DNA of 43,346 nucleotides, taken from Candidatus Ornithospirochaeta stercoravium (GTDB lineage: Bacteria; Spirochaetota; Spirochaetia; Sphaerochaetales; Sphaerochaetaceae). Each line of letters begins with the position of its first letter. The stretch's first letter is position 1. Shown here piece by piece: positions 6,847-15,934 of this stretch. Position numbers and translations under genes: made by a program. Below the pieces are notes generated by a model that worked only from the letters and a program-made list of their open reading frames with translations, was not told where the DNA came from and made no database searches. The stretch spans positions 1 to 43,346 of the forward strand of contig JADIMF010000145.1 of assembly GCA_017694915.1 (NCBI GenBank), written 5' to 3'.

Positions 6847-7299
6847 TCAGTTCGCTTTTGTAAGCGTGCAGGAAACCGTGCCAGTCGCATCTGGTACCTC
6901 TCCGCTGTAGTTCATAAGCGCCATGTTCGCTGTTGTATCCGTCAGTTTCGTTATCGTCATTATGGAGCGCTGGCTGTATCCGTATTCAGGATAAGTTACG
7001 CTGTATCGGACGCTGTATTCACTGTCTGAAGAGCTCTCGCTGAATGATGTAAGGAATTCGCTCAGATTCTTCATGTTAGCTGTGAAGTTCTGCTCATCTC
7101 CTGCCATCGTCATTATCAGGAGCCCGTTGTCGACTCTGATTTCTATCGGTGCTCCCTGGATTGTTCCGGTCCACGTTCCGTTAAGCCATGCCGGCGTATT
7201 GAGCCTGTCAGGTACATATATGGCCCCTGAGCATGATACGATGAGTGCAAGCGCTAAAATCAGCACTGCTGCAATATGAAACACAGATTTTCTGTTCAT
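6847..7299 (-). CDS. Lipoprotein, candidate lysogenic conversion gene
   Basis: MNRKSVFHIAAVLILALALIVSCSG lipobox; located between int and the repressor. Confidence 0.75.
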   Translation of the reverse strand: MNRKSVFHIAAVLILALALIVSCSGAIYVPDRLNTPAWLNGTWTGTIQGAPIEIRVDNGLLIMTMAGDEQNFTANMKNLSEFLTSFSESSSDSEYSVRYSVTYPEYGYSQRSIMTITKLTDTTANMALMNYSGEVPDATGTVSCTLTKAN

Positions 7300-7309
7300 T
7301 GAAAACCTC

Positions 7310-7558
7310 CTAAAGATAATTGCCTATATTGTCTATGCCGTCTGCTATATCGGAAAGCTGCGATGTTATCTTGTAGAATTCCTGGTTATAGACTCCGATT
7401 TCATCAGGTACGTATATGTATTGAAGCTGGTTATAAACAAGGAAGATCCCGATATTCAGCGAAAGCAGAAGGACAAGCAATGCTATTACAGCGATATGCC
7501 AGAACCCGATTCCCCGCTTCGTCTTTACATCCTTGTTTTCAGTTTTTCTTTCTTCCAT
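7310..7558 (-). CDS. Small single-TM membrane protein
   Basis: 82 aa; TM IGFWHIAVIALLVLLLSLNIGIFLVY. Confidence 0.65.
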   Translation of the reverse strand: MEERKTENKDVKTKRGIGFWHIAVIALLVLLLSLNIGIFLVYNQLQYIYVPDEIGVYNQEFYKITSQLSDIADGIDNIGNYL

Positions 7559-7590
7559 GAATCTATCTCCCCACGTATAGCACCACGCCG

Positions 7591-7965
7591 TTAGGCAAGC
7601 GCACTTCGCTCTTCATCTCTATCTTTTTTGCTGACGAGTTCGGATTCCGTAGGAAGCCCGAGAATCTGTTCCACCATGAATATCTGGGTTTCCGTTGCGG
7701 CATATTGGCATCGGGAGGCTATCCTTTCTACACGGTCTGAATAGCGATGCCGCTCTTCTCCTGTAAGAAGGAATTCGATGCTCTTGTTAAGTGTCCTGGA
7801 AAGCTGCAGCAGTGTTTCTGCTTTTGGTATCCGGCTGTCTGCCCGCCATTGCTTCATGGCATAGTATGTTACTCCCATCCGCTTCGCCAAAGCTGATGCA
7901 GAACCGTAGGGGTTGACGCTATCAACCTGCTTCCAAAACTTGTAACCATCCATAACTTCCGCCAT
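7591..7965 (-). CDS. HTH repressor (CI/Cro-like)
   Basis: SASALAKRMGVTYYAMKQWRADSRIPKAETLLQLSRTLNKSIEFLLTGEE, an XRE-type HTH. Confidence 0.8.
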   Translation of the reverse strand: MAEVMDGYKFWKQVDSVNPYGSASALAKRMGVTYYAMKQWRADSRIPKAETLLQLSRTLNKSIEFLLTGEERHRYSDRVERIASRCQYAATETQIFMVEQILGLPTESELVSKKDRDEERSALA

Positions 7966-8023
7966 ATGGCTTTAGATTAGAGCGAGAGTAGTAAAAATGT
8001 CTCCAAAAAAGCGTAAAAATGGG

Positions 8024-8052
8024 TTGACAAGTACTACTACTACTACTACTCT
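8024..8052 (+). promoter_or_regulatory. Early rightward promoter candidate with a trinucleotide-repeat spacer
   Basis: TTGACA followed by AG(TAC)6 TCT; perfect -35 box, weak -10. Confidence 0.5.
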
Positions 8053-8094
8053 TAGCCTTGATGGAGATAATTTCATATCCATCAGGGAGTAAGC

Positions 8095-8295
8095 ATGGAA
8101 ACAAGAGTAACTTACAAAATCGTAATCCCTGACGAAGAAAGGCGCAAGTTCAAAGATCTCGCAAAATCAAAGGGAATGACTATTCAGGGTTATCTGGCAC
8201 TGCTTATCAAGCGCGAATTAAGAGAATCCTCTGCCGGCGATGTGACTGTGGCCCACGACCACGCCGGAGATATAAGGGATGGCTTTCCGTTATAG
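8095..8295 (+). CDS. Small DNA-binding protein, ribbon-helix-helix-like
   Basis: METRVTYKIVIPDEERRKFKDLAKSKGMTIQGYLALLIKRELRE; first rightward gene divergent from the repressor. Confidence 0.6.
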   Translation: METRVTYKIVIPDEERRKFKDLAKSKGMTIQGYLALLIKRELRESSAGDVTVAHDHAGDIRDGFPL

Positions 8296-8371
8296 ACGAA
8301 AACTTCTTCTACGAGGCCGGCCACCTCGATCCCGGAAACGGCCAGTTTTTCTTTCACATCGGAGGTGAGCA

Positions 8372-8725
8372 ATGCAGATAGAAGTACATGATCCAGCGGC
8401 AGAAGAGCTGAAGAAAGATGTCCAGTTCATCAAGGATGGATTCCTGCTTCTTGCGCTTACAGGCGGGAAGCCGATAGCGACCATCAAGCATATCGCAAAG
8501 ATGGAAGGCTGCAGCGAATCACAGCTCAGAGCAGGAGGCCGCGAACGCTATCTTCTGCCCCGCTTCGGAGAATCCGGATATCCGACCGGCACATGCAGAT
8601 GGGATATGAAGGAATACCTTGAATGGCGCGCAATCCCCAGGAGCGAACGCTATGCGATGTGGAAGAAGCATTTATCAGAGCAGGCTAGGCGCTATGCGAA
8701 GGAGCAGAGACGCCAGGCTAAATAG
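8372..8725 (+). CDS. Early phage protein, possibly DNA-binding
   Basis: 117 aa ORF with GGAGG upstream; IKHIAKMEGCSESQLR helical segment. Confidence 0.5.
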   Translation: MQIEVHDPAAEELKKDVQFIKDGFLLLALTGGKPIATIKHIAKMEGCSESQLRAGGRERYLLPRFGESGYPTGTCRWDMKEYLEWRAIPRSERYAMWKKHLSEQARRYAKEQRRQAK

Positions 8726-8776
8726 AGAAGTTCGCATGTCGAGCCGGACTCAAAGGCTAGAGCAGTAAAAGAAAGA

Positions 8777-8813
8777 GGCTCCGCTGAGAGCGCGGAGCCG
8801 CCTTCCGAAAGGC
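8777..8813. other. Two adjacent intergenic hairpins
   Basis: GGCTCCGC/GCGGAGCC then GCCTT-ccga-AAGGC. Confidence 0.55.
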
Positions 8814-8876
8814 AAGCTATCAACCGCCTTCCTGAAAATGTTTGTCTGCTAGGAAAAGGATAGCAAAGGAGAAGTG

Positions 8877-9053
8877 ATGATATCAAGACTTCCTGAGATT
8901 ATCGGTCTTGCAGTATCGGTATCTGCAGTCATCCTGGCGTTGTTCGTTGTTCCGCGTCTTGAGAGAAGCGAGAGCAGGAAGAAGCCGGAGACTACCAGAT
9001 GGGCGATCATCGACAGGGAATTCGTTGAATTCGGGGAGGAGTGCAATGGTTGA
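8877..9053 (+). CDS. Small membrane protein
   Basis: MISRLPEIIGLAVSVSAVILALFVVPRLERSE..., 58 aa; stop overlaps the next start. Confidence 0.5.
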   Translation: MISRLPEIIGLAVSVSAVILALFVVPRLERSESRKKPETTRWAIIDREFVEFGEECNG

Positions 9054-9765
9054 CAAGGCTTTCAGGCGCATCTCCATAGATAACCACGGCGACTGGCTGA
9101 TCGAGAGGAATGCTCATCTTCAGGCAAGCGATGCCGCGGCTGTCATGGGTATATCTCCCTGGAAATCAATGGCAGAGCTCTATGATGAGAAGACGGGCAG
9201 GATTCCTGCAAAGAACATCTCCGATAAGCCGTATGTCAGATACGGCATAGACATGGAGCCGATAGCCAGGAATGCATTCATGCTGGACTGTCCTTATTTC
9301 ACTCTTGAGTACCACCAGTACGACATCCTGGAATCGTTCGAATTCCCCTGGATGGGAGCAACGCTTGATGGAGAGCTCACAGTAGCGAGTCCGATGAATC
9401 CATGGGGACTGCCTGCAGGAGCAAAAGGCATCTACGAAGGAAAGACAGGCGGATGGATCAGGGAAAGTGACCTGGCAGAATGGGATGGTACACGTTCTTA
9501 TGTTCCACCGCATTATTTCACGCAGGGCATTCATCAGCTCAACGTCACCGGCTGGGATTTCGTCATATTCCATGCACGGCTGAAAAGAGATCCGTACCGC
9601 GACAGCGATATGGGCTTCCCTGATATCAGGACTTTCTACCGGATTCTCGACTGCAGGTCATATGAGGTCGAGAACGCAAAGAGAGTCCTGAAGGAGGCTG
9701 AACAGTCGTTCTGGGACGGATACGTAAGAAAAGGGAAGAGACCATCAAGGAGGATTGCTATATGA
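9046..9765 (+). CDS. YqaJ-like viral recombinase/exonuclease
   Basis: NAHLQASDAAAVMGISPWKSMAELYDEKTG...GTRSYVPPHYFTQGIHQLNVTG; GGAGG SD; start trimmed from ORF 8908. Confidence 0.75.
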   Translation: MVDKAFRRISIDNHGDWLIERNAHLQASDAAAVMGISPWKSMAELYDEKTGRIPAKNISDKPYVRYGIDMEPIARNAFMLDCPYFTLEYHQYDILESFEFPWMGATLDGELTVASPMNPWGLPAGAKGIYEGKTGGWIRESDLAEWDGTRSYVPPHYFTQGIHQLNVTGWDFVIFHARLKRDPYRDSDMGFPDIRTFYRILDCRSYEVENAKRVLKEAEQSFWDGYVRKGKRPSRRIAI

Positions 9766-10661
9766 ACACAGAGGAAAGGACATTCGACCTTGCGGTGAAT
9801 TCGACCGCAGGCGCAATCGCATCGAATATCAGCGAGCTGAAATCGTATATCGAATCGGTTACCCAGCCATATATCGGGCAGGTGATAACAGAGGACCAGG
9901 CCAAGTTCGCGAAGAAGGACCTTGCATCGCTCAGGAAGCTCCAGACAGCGCTTGAGGATGAGAGAAAGAGAGCAAAGGCCATAATCATGGCTCCATACAG
10001 TGAATTCGAGAAGCTGTACAAGGATGCCGTCAAATCCCTTGATGACGCTATCGCAGGAATCGACAAGCAGGTCAAGGAGATCGAGGCCAATGCGAAGGCT
10101 GCAAGAGAGAAGGAGCTGAAGGAATTCATTCTGAAGAGCGTCTACGAGATTACAGGCAACAAGCTCAGGAGGATATTCGATTCAAGGCAGGAGATCATGA
10201 CATGGTTCTTCCGTCCTGAATGGCTGAATGCTTCCGCGGCACGCACATCGGTGGAGCGCACGATAAGAGAGAAGATCGTGCAGGTTGCCCGCGATATCGA
10301 TTCTGTGGAGACATCAGCAGGTGCTGAGGTAGCGGTAGCCCTTGATGAGTATTACCGCACCGGAAGCCTATCATCCGCAATCCTCAAGGCTGGCGAGGTA
10401 GCCAGGCTGAAGCAGCAGAGCTGTGCTGTAACAGCCGAGCAGCCACCAGCTGAAGAACACCATGAAGAGGAAGATTCAAAGCAGGTCTCACCGGTAGCTG
10501 AAAGAATCTTCTTCGATATCCCTGTAGAGCCGGATGACAAGGGAGAGCTTGAAATCCTCAAGGTTCCTGTCATCCTCGAATTCCCGAAATACAAGAAGCC
10601 ATTGGTTCGGGAAATAATGACCAAAATCGGAATAAAGATGGCGAAACCATCAGGAAAATAA
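9762..10661 (+). CDS. DUF1351-like phage protein
   Basis: Coiled-coil N-terminus ITEDQAKFAKKDLASLRKLQTALEDERKRAKAI; next to the exonuclease. Confidence 0.6.
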   Translation: MNTEERTFDLAVNSTAGAIASNISELKSYIESVTQPYIGQVITEDQAKFAKKDLASLRKLQTALEDERKRAKAIIMAPYSEFEKLYKDAVKSLDDAIAGIDKQVKEIEANAKAAREKELKEFILKSVYEITGNKLRRIFDSRQEIMTWFFRPEWLNASAARTSVERTIREKIVQVARDIDSVETSAGAEVAVALDEYYRTGSLSSAILKAGEVARLKQQSCAVTAEQPPAEEHHEEEDSKQVSPVAERIFFDIPVEPDDKGELEILKVPVILEFPKYKKPLVREIMTKIGIKMAKPSGK

Positions 10662-10673
10662 GGAGGCAAAGTA

Positions 10674-11798
10674 ATGGCATACGATCCAAACGCACATCAG
10701 ATATCAAGGACACCGGCAGAAGCTCCTGCAGCTTCTTATCAGAGAGATGCCAACATGGCTCCTGCATTCGCAGGGATGACACCAGCGGTTGCCAGGGAAG
10801 TAGCAACGATCCAGGGACAGATAATGCTTGCGAAGATGTTCCCGCGCAATATGGCGGAAGTCTGGAAGAAGGTAGAGGCCGCATGTTCCAGGAAGAAGCT
10901 TGCTGAGAATGCGCTCTACCAGTATTCACGCGGCGGCACGGATATCACAGGCCCGTCCATCAGGCTTGCGGAAGCCCTCATCAACGCATACGGCAATGCA
11001 AAGTCCGGATTCGAGGTAATAGATTCCAATCCAGAGTATTCCAGGGTAAGGGCATATGCCTATGACATGGAGACGAACACGCTCCAGGAAAGGACATTCG
11101 ATGTCGAGCATATCAGGCAGACAAAGACCGGAAGGACAAAGCTTACGGACCCTCGCGATATCTACGAGACAGTTGCGAACAATGCTTCCAGGAGGGAAAG
11201 AGCATGCATCCTTGCTCTGATTCCTGGCGACCTGCAGGACTATGCAGTGAATCTCTGCAAGACAACGCTTGAGAAGGCTGTTGATATCACACCGGACAAG
11301 ATAGAAGGGCTCTGCAGGGGCCTTGCTAAGTTCGGGGTATCCAAGACCATGATCGAGGCGCGCATCCAGAGGCATATCGATGCAATCACAGCCCAGCAGT
11401 ATGTATGGCTCTGCAGTGTCGGAACATCGCTTAAGGAAGGGGTTGCCAAGGTTGATGATTTCTTTGACAGAAACGCAAAGCCTATCGGACAGGCAGAAGT
11501 ACAGGCATCCACGGCAAAGACAGCAGAGGCCCCGAAGAAGAGAGCCGCTGCGAAAACGCAGCAGAAGCCTGTGCCGGAAGCGAAGCCAGAACCGCAGGCT
11601 GCAGAAGATGCGGCATCGTCTGCTTCCATAGATGTTCCGGATGATATCTGGAATACAGCACCTGGCACCCGGATAACCGAAGAAGGAGAGCTTATCGAGG
11701 AATCTCCTGCTGAATCCTCAGTCGACCCCAGCACCATGGTAACGGCCCCTGAGGATTTCCAGGATGATTCTATGGAGGATTTCTACGATGAAGACTAA
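10674..11798 (+). CDS. Conserved phage protein, candidate recombination/ssDNA-annealing partner
   Basis: IQGQIMLAKMFPRNMAEVWKKVEAACSRKKLAENALYQYSRGGTDITGPSIRLAEAL; gene context. Confidence 0.45.
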   Translation: MAYDPNAHQISRTPAEAPAASYQRDANMAPAFAGMTPAVAREVATIQGQIMLAKMFPRNMAEVWKKVEAACSRKKLAENALYQYSRGGTDITGPSIRLAEALINAYGNAKSGFEVIDSNPEYSRVRAYAYDMETNTLQERTFDVEHIRQTKTGRTKLTDPRDIYETVANNASRRERACILALIPGDLQDYAVNLCKTTLEKAVDITPDKIEGLCRGLAKFGVSKTMIEARIQRHIDAITAQQYVWLCSVGTSLKEGVAKVDDFFDRNAKPIGQAEVQASTAKTAEAPKKRAAAKTQQKPVPEAKPEPQAAEDAASSASIDVPDDIWNTAPGTRITEEGELIEESPAESSVDPSTMVTAPEDFQDDSMEDFYDED

Positions 11799-12252
11799 CT
11801 CCATCATGTTCCGTGTCCCTGGAGCAATCCGGGGGCAGGGAAGGTCCAGGACAACGCTGAAAGCCGGACATGCTACAATTTACGAGAGTGCTGAGGACAG
11901 AAGCTACAAAGGGCTTATCCAGCATTATGCGATGGAAGCCATGAAGAAGAATGGATATTCATCTCCCGTAGAGCCTGACCCAAGCGGTTTCTCTGTATGC
12001 GTGACCATCTACATGAAGTTCCCTGCATCATTCTCCAGAAAGAGAAAGGAAAGAGGCTACAGGCTTTTCCTGAGGCCTTATAGAAAGCCCGATGTAGACA
12101 ATGTGGCAAAGATATTCCTGGACGCGATGAACAGCGTGGTTTATCCGGATGACCGCATGGTAACGCAGCTCCATATTGCGAAGGTGTTCTCGGATATCGA
12201 CAGCGTATATGTGACAGTCGCATGGGAGGAGACCGAGAATGCTCAGGTTTAA
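11788..12252 (+). CDS. rusA: RusA-like Holliday junction resolvase
   Basis: RKPDVDNVAKIFLDAMNSVVYPDDRMV, RusA signature. Confidence 0.85.
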   Translation: MKTNSIMFRVPGAIRGQGRSRTTLKAGHATIYESAEDRSYKGLIQHYAMEAMKKNGYSSPVEPDPSGFSVCVTIYMKFPASFSRKRKERGYRLFLRPYRKPDVDNVAKIFLDAMNSVVYPDDRMVTQLHIAKVFSDIDSVYVTVAWEETENAQV

Positions 12253-12433
12253 TTTCCCGGAAGCAGTTGAATGCATGCGCTGCCATCACTGCACATCCCA
12301 CACATGCTTTGACGACAAGCACACCGTGATATGCGATGTGAAGGAAGATCTGATAGGAAAGGCCAAAGTGCCTACCTATTGCCCTGTGTACGACTACCTT
12401 CACGGACCAGCAAATGGCCAGCAAATGAAATAA
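12239..12433 (+). CDS. Small Cys-rich protein, possible Zn-binding
   Basis: CMRCHHCTSHTC...CPVY. Confidence 0.45.
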   Translation: MLRFNFPEAVECMRCHHCTSHTCFDDKHTVICDVKEDLIGKAKVPTYCPVYDYLHGPANGQQMK

Positions 12434-12505
12434 GCACATGCACTGCAAGGGATTGGCCCGAGATTCGGGGCTGATTCCGAACAGGTCAGCAAATGAGGAG
12501 GAAGT

Positions 12506-12949
12506 ATGACGCTTGAGGAAGCAAAGAAAGAGATAAATAGGCTTGCTGACTGCCTATGGTCTGATTTCGACAAGAACCCGAACAAAATGACATATGGGGA
12601 AGCGATAGCATATGAGGAGGTTTGTCATATTCTTGATGAGATTGATACCGAACCTGTCGGAAATCCCGACAAATTGACGCTGAATGAATTGGCAAAAGAG
12701 CTGAGGAAGCTGTTCGAGTTTAAGTATCTAACCTGCGATGGATGCGGCGATCAGAGAGACTACTGCATTTGGCTGGACAAGCCGGAATACACAAGAGACG
12801 GATGGATTGTATACACAATATCCTCGGTCGTTAATAGCTTATTGCTTTTTGAATCCTACAAGCTCGCTATACAGCTCGACCTCTCCGAATACAAGGACGC
12901 TGACGGCAACATCGACTACTCGAAGTGCATTGTGGAGGTGAAAGAATGA
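12506..12949 (+). CDS. Hypothetical protein
   Basis: 147 aa ORF with GGAGG SD. Confidence 0.55.
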   Translation: MTLEEAKKEINRLADCLWSDFDKNPNKMTYGEAIAYEEVCHILDEIDTEPVGNPDKLTLNELAKELRKLFEFKYLTCDGCGDQRDYCIWLDKPEYTRDGWIVYTISSVVNSLLLFESYKLAIQLDLSEYKDADGNIDYSKCIVEVKE

Positions 12950-13503
12950 CACATTCTGAGCTTATAAGCGTCGGCTGGTTTATCGCTGAATTCATAATGA
13001 GACAATACTTAGTTGGAAGAAGCGATATGCTTATCACCTATGAGCCGGGAATGGTATCGCTTCCAGAGTCTCCTGACATCATTGCTTTATCCAAGAAATT
13101 CAGACTTAAAGAACCTTCTGTTGTGGTTGAATGCAAAGCAACAAGAGCCGATTTCCTCAAGGACAGAAAGAAGCCTTTTAGAGTCTATCCGGATAAAGGG
13201 ATGGGGATGTTCAGGGCATATGTCACTAATCCTGGCATTGCCATGGAGGGTGAAGTTCCGGAAGGATGGCTGCTTTATGAGGTTTTTGAAGATGGCGCTG
13301 TATATATGAAGCATGGAAGGAATCCTAACGGCTTCTATGAATTTGCCAGAAATTCCGAGGCTGAGTTCATCATGTACAGATATATACAGCATTGGCTGGA
13401 CAAGGGATATGGCGCGAAGATTCCGGAACCGCTTGATGTACCGATACATTTCATTGATAGGGCTGAATATATGGAAAAGTTCAGAAAGGAGGTGGAGGAA
13501 TGA
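12946..13503 (+). CDS. Possible PD-(D/E)XK/MmcB-like protein
   Basis: PDIIALSK...EPSVVVECKATRADFLKDRKKPFR. Confidence 0.5.
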   Translation: MTHSELISVGWFIAEFIMRQYLVGRSDMLITYEPGMVSLPESPDIIALSKKFRLKEPSVVVECKATRADFLKDRKKPFRVYPDKGMGMFRAYVTNPGIAMEGEVPEGWLLYEVFEDGAVYMKHGRNPNGFYEFARNSEAEFIMYRYIQHWLDKGYGAKIPEPLDVPIHFIDRAEYMEKFRKEVEE

Positions 13504-13568
13504 ATGTACAGGAAACAAGATGCGACCTATGCGGAAAGCTTACAGAGGAAGACCAATGAGGAAAGCAG

Positions 13569-14384
13569 ATGGCTGAGAAACGGATGATATCGATAAGCCT
13601 TGTGGACGATGACAGATTCCTGGACATGACGCAGGGCGCACAGCTCCTATATTTCCATCTCTCGATGAGAGCGGATGATGACGGATTCTTCTCCCCGAAG
13701 AAGACGCTCCGCACGGTCAATGCGAAGCAGTCATCGCTGGATGAGCTTGTCGAGAACGGGTACGTGATCATGTTCCCTTCGGGTGCTGGCTGCATAACGC
13801 ACTGGTATGCAAACAACACCATAAAGAGCGACAGATACAAGGAATCGCAGTATCCGGAGCGGAACCAGGTAGAGCTGAGAACCATAGACGGAAGGAAGGA
13901 GTATGTGCTCCGGAATGTTTCCGCTACAGGAACCAATCTGGAACCACAGCGGAACCAGACTGGAACCAAAATGGAACCGGAACGGAACCAACTTGGAACC
14001 AATCTGGAACCACAGGATAGGATAGGTAAGGGAAAGAAAGAGCTCTCACTCTCTAAAGAGAGTTCGAGCAAGAAAGAAAGCTCCCCCCATGGAACCACAG
14101 CGGAACCGGAAATGCCTGAAAAACCATCCCTCGATGAGGCTAAGGCCTATTTCAGGGGTAATCTCCTTTCAGGAGATCCGGAAGTATTCTATGACCACTA
14201 CGAGGCTGTCGGATGGAAGATAGGCAATGCTCCCGTACAGGACTGGAGGGCCGCTGCACGGAAGTGGTCAGTGAAGGAAAGGGAATTCGGCTATGGCAGG
14301 AGTTCCCCTAAAGGGGAAGAATCAAAACCACGCGATTATGACGGCTCATATGACGGGCACCGGATGAAGGAGGTTTCGATATGA
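13569..14384 (+). CDS. Replisome organizer / replication initiator
   Basis: MAEKRMISISLVDDDRFLDMTQGAQLLYFHLSMRADDDGF; contains iterons; upstream of the DnaC-like gene. Confidence 0.75.
   Translation: MAEKRMISISLVDDDRFLDMTQGAQLLYFHLSMRADDDGFFSPKKTLRTVNAKQSSLDELVENGYVIMFPSGAGCITHWYANNTIKSDRYKESQYPERNQVELRTIDGRKEYVLRNVSATGTNLEPQRNQTGTKMEPERNQLGTNLEPQDRIGKGKKELSLSKESSSKKESSPHGTTAEPEMPEKPSLDEAKAYFRGNLLSGDPEVFYDHYEAVGWKIGNAPVQDWRAAARKWSVKEREFGYGRSSPKGEESKPRDYDGSYDGHRMKEVSI
13929..14016. repeat. Eight tandem 11-bp iterons (GGAACC...), candidate replication origin
   Basis: GGAACCAATCT GGAACCACAGC GGAACCAGACT GGAACCAAAAT GGAACCGGAAC GGAACCAACTT GGAACCAATCT GGAACCACAGG. Confidence 0.9.
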
Positions 14385-15142
14385 CAGACCAGGAATTCCA
14401 GGCTCTCTCGCCGATGTGGCAGAAGCTTGTCCTCTCCAGGATCCAGAACGATGGCAGGAAGCTATGGGAGTTCTCCCAGAACGACCTTGCAAGGCTCAAG
14501 GACAGCGTATGCAGGGTTTCTTCCCTTACAGGGAAAAGCCCGGATGAGATGAGAATCGAGGAGGTCGATTCCAAGCTCAGGGAAGAGAGTGCAGCGCTTT
14601 CCGATTTCCGCAAGAGGATTCCCCGGCGCTACAGGGACGCCGACCTTTCGAAGGATTTCCATTCGCCTTTCGTGATGAATCTCTTCCGCGGCCAGAGCGG
14701 TGTCGTCATCGGAGGAAACGGAATCGGCAAGACCAGGCTTGCATGGGCTCTCGCTTCAGCGTGGAAGAACCAGCAGCCGTTCTCGGAAGCCGCGATCATC
14801 GTCAAGGGAGCTGAGCTTCTTTCCGAGGTGAAGGCCATCGATGGCGACTGGTACAGATACATCCGCGAGAACTACGGGAAGAACAGCCATCTCTTCATCG
14901 ATGAGATCGACAAGATCAAGGGCTCGGAAGCCGACTGGATGCTACTCACGTATCTCATCGACTACCGGTACGAATGGATGAGACAGACAGTCGTTATGGG
15001 CAACTGCACGAAGGATGAGGCGATAAAGCTTCTCGGGCAGTCATCGTATTCGCGCCTTGCAGGTGATGGGGCGGAGGCTTATCACCTTTCAGGCACCGAC
15101 AGGAGAAAGACAGGAGCAGCAGGAGGTGCTCAGTCAGAATGA
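14381..15142 (+). CDS. DnaC-like helicase loader (AAA+ ATPase)
   Basis: Walker A GGNGIGKTRLAWAL; Walker B HLFIDEIDKI. Confidence 0.8.
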   Translation: MTDQEFQALSPMWQKLVLSRIQNDGRKLWEFSQNDLARLKDSVCRVSSLTGKSPDEMRIEEVDSKLREESAALSDFRKRIPRRYRDADLSKDFHSPFVMNLFRGQSGVVIGGNGIGKTRLAWALASAWKNQQPFSEAAIIVKGAELLSEVKAIDGDWYRYIRENYGKNSHLFIDEIDKIKGSEADWMLLTYLIDYRYEWMRQTVVMGNCTKDEAIKLLGQSSYSRLAGDGAEAYHLSGTDRRKTGAAGGAQSE

Positions 15143-15369
15143 AGTGGAATAAAGGAAGCTCCAGATACTGGAGCATGACGATACCAGGAGCGATTCCGGT
15201 GAGGTGCTCGATAAGCGTCTATTCGGAATCGATAGTCGCGGAGATCCGCATGGCAGGCTGTACGGTCCGGAAGGAATGCTTCAACCGCAAGGCCATCGGA
15301 GTGGATGAAGTGAAGCGTGTCACCGAAGGAGCTCTCAATGAGCTTGCGGCAGGCATATGGGAGGCATAG
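15139..15369 (+). CDS. Hypothetical protein
   Basis: ATGA overlap with the upstream gene. Confidence 0.5.
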   Translation: MKWNKGSSRYWSMTIPGAIPVRCSISVYSESIVAEIRMAGCTVRKECFNRKAIGVDEVKRVTEGALNELAAGIWEA

Positions 15370-15373
15370 CGCG

Positions 15374-15574
15374 ATGATGACAGTGAATGAGCTCAGAACG
15401 CTCCTCGCCGGTATCGAAGGCTCTCTTCCTGTGAGGATTGTCGATATGTACCAGGGAGCGGAATGCGAAGCCGACAAGGCGGAGAAGGATGTCTATTACA
15501 GGGAAACCAGGAGCGGGGAAGAATATGAGGCGCCTTGCTTCCTCATCTCCGGTTCCTCGAAGATAGGAGAGTGA
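15374..15574 (+). CDS. Hypothetical protein
   Basis: MMTVNELRTLLAGIEGSLPVRIVD...; start trimmed from ORF 15317. Confidence 0.5.
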   Translation: MMTVNELRTLLAGIEGSLPVRIVDMYQGAECEADKAEKDVYYRETRSGEEYEAPCFLISGSSKIGE

Positions 15575-15578
15575 GAAG

Positions 15579-15839
15579 ATGGAAGAGTACATCGAACGTA
15601 TGATCCAGGAGAAACGGGAGCTTGATGAGAGGATCGTTAAGCTTGTCACATTCAGATACTCAGAGAAAGGAGGCGAGCTGCTTAACCCCGGGCAGAGAAG
15701 CCTTATGGACCGGCAGTTCTCGGTAATGACGGCATACAGCGATATCCTGGGAGAGCGTATCTTCAACGAAAAGGCCAAGGCAAGGAGGTACGATGATGAG
15801 AAGTGCCAGACCTGTCCAGGCAATCTAGGATGCTGCTGA
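15579..15839 (+). CDS. Hypothetical protein
   Basis: 86 aa; ends CQTCPGNLGCC. Confidence 0.5.
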   Translation: MEEYIERMIQEKRELDERIVKLVTFRYSEKGGELLNPGQRSLMDRQFSVMTAYSDILGERIFNEKAKARRYDDEKCQTCPGNLGCC

Positions 15840-15934
15840 AGCATTGACCGCAGAGGGAAGAGAAATCCTTTCCCTCTGCTTTTCCATGAATCAGCGAAGG
15901 ACTGAAGAGAACACAGAGAGGAGGGATATCGGAA

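Noticed and set aside
8791-8802. CGCGGAGCCGCC, similar to the reverse of the 20-bp dispersed motif
   Set aside because: Match covers only about 9 bp and is explained by the local hairpin.
12411-12495. Three CAGCAAATG repeats around 12411-12495
   Set aside because: Short and irregular spacing; likely chance or RBS-proximal reuse.
13929-14016. CRISPR-like array
   Set aside because: Units are contiguous 11-bp iterons without spacers; no cas genes.
13481-14098. Minus-strand ORF with SWFRSGSILVPVWFRCGSRLVPV repeats
   Set aside because: Antisense reading of the GGAACC iterons in the replication gene.
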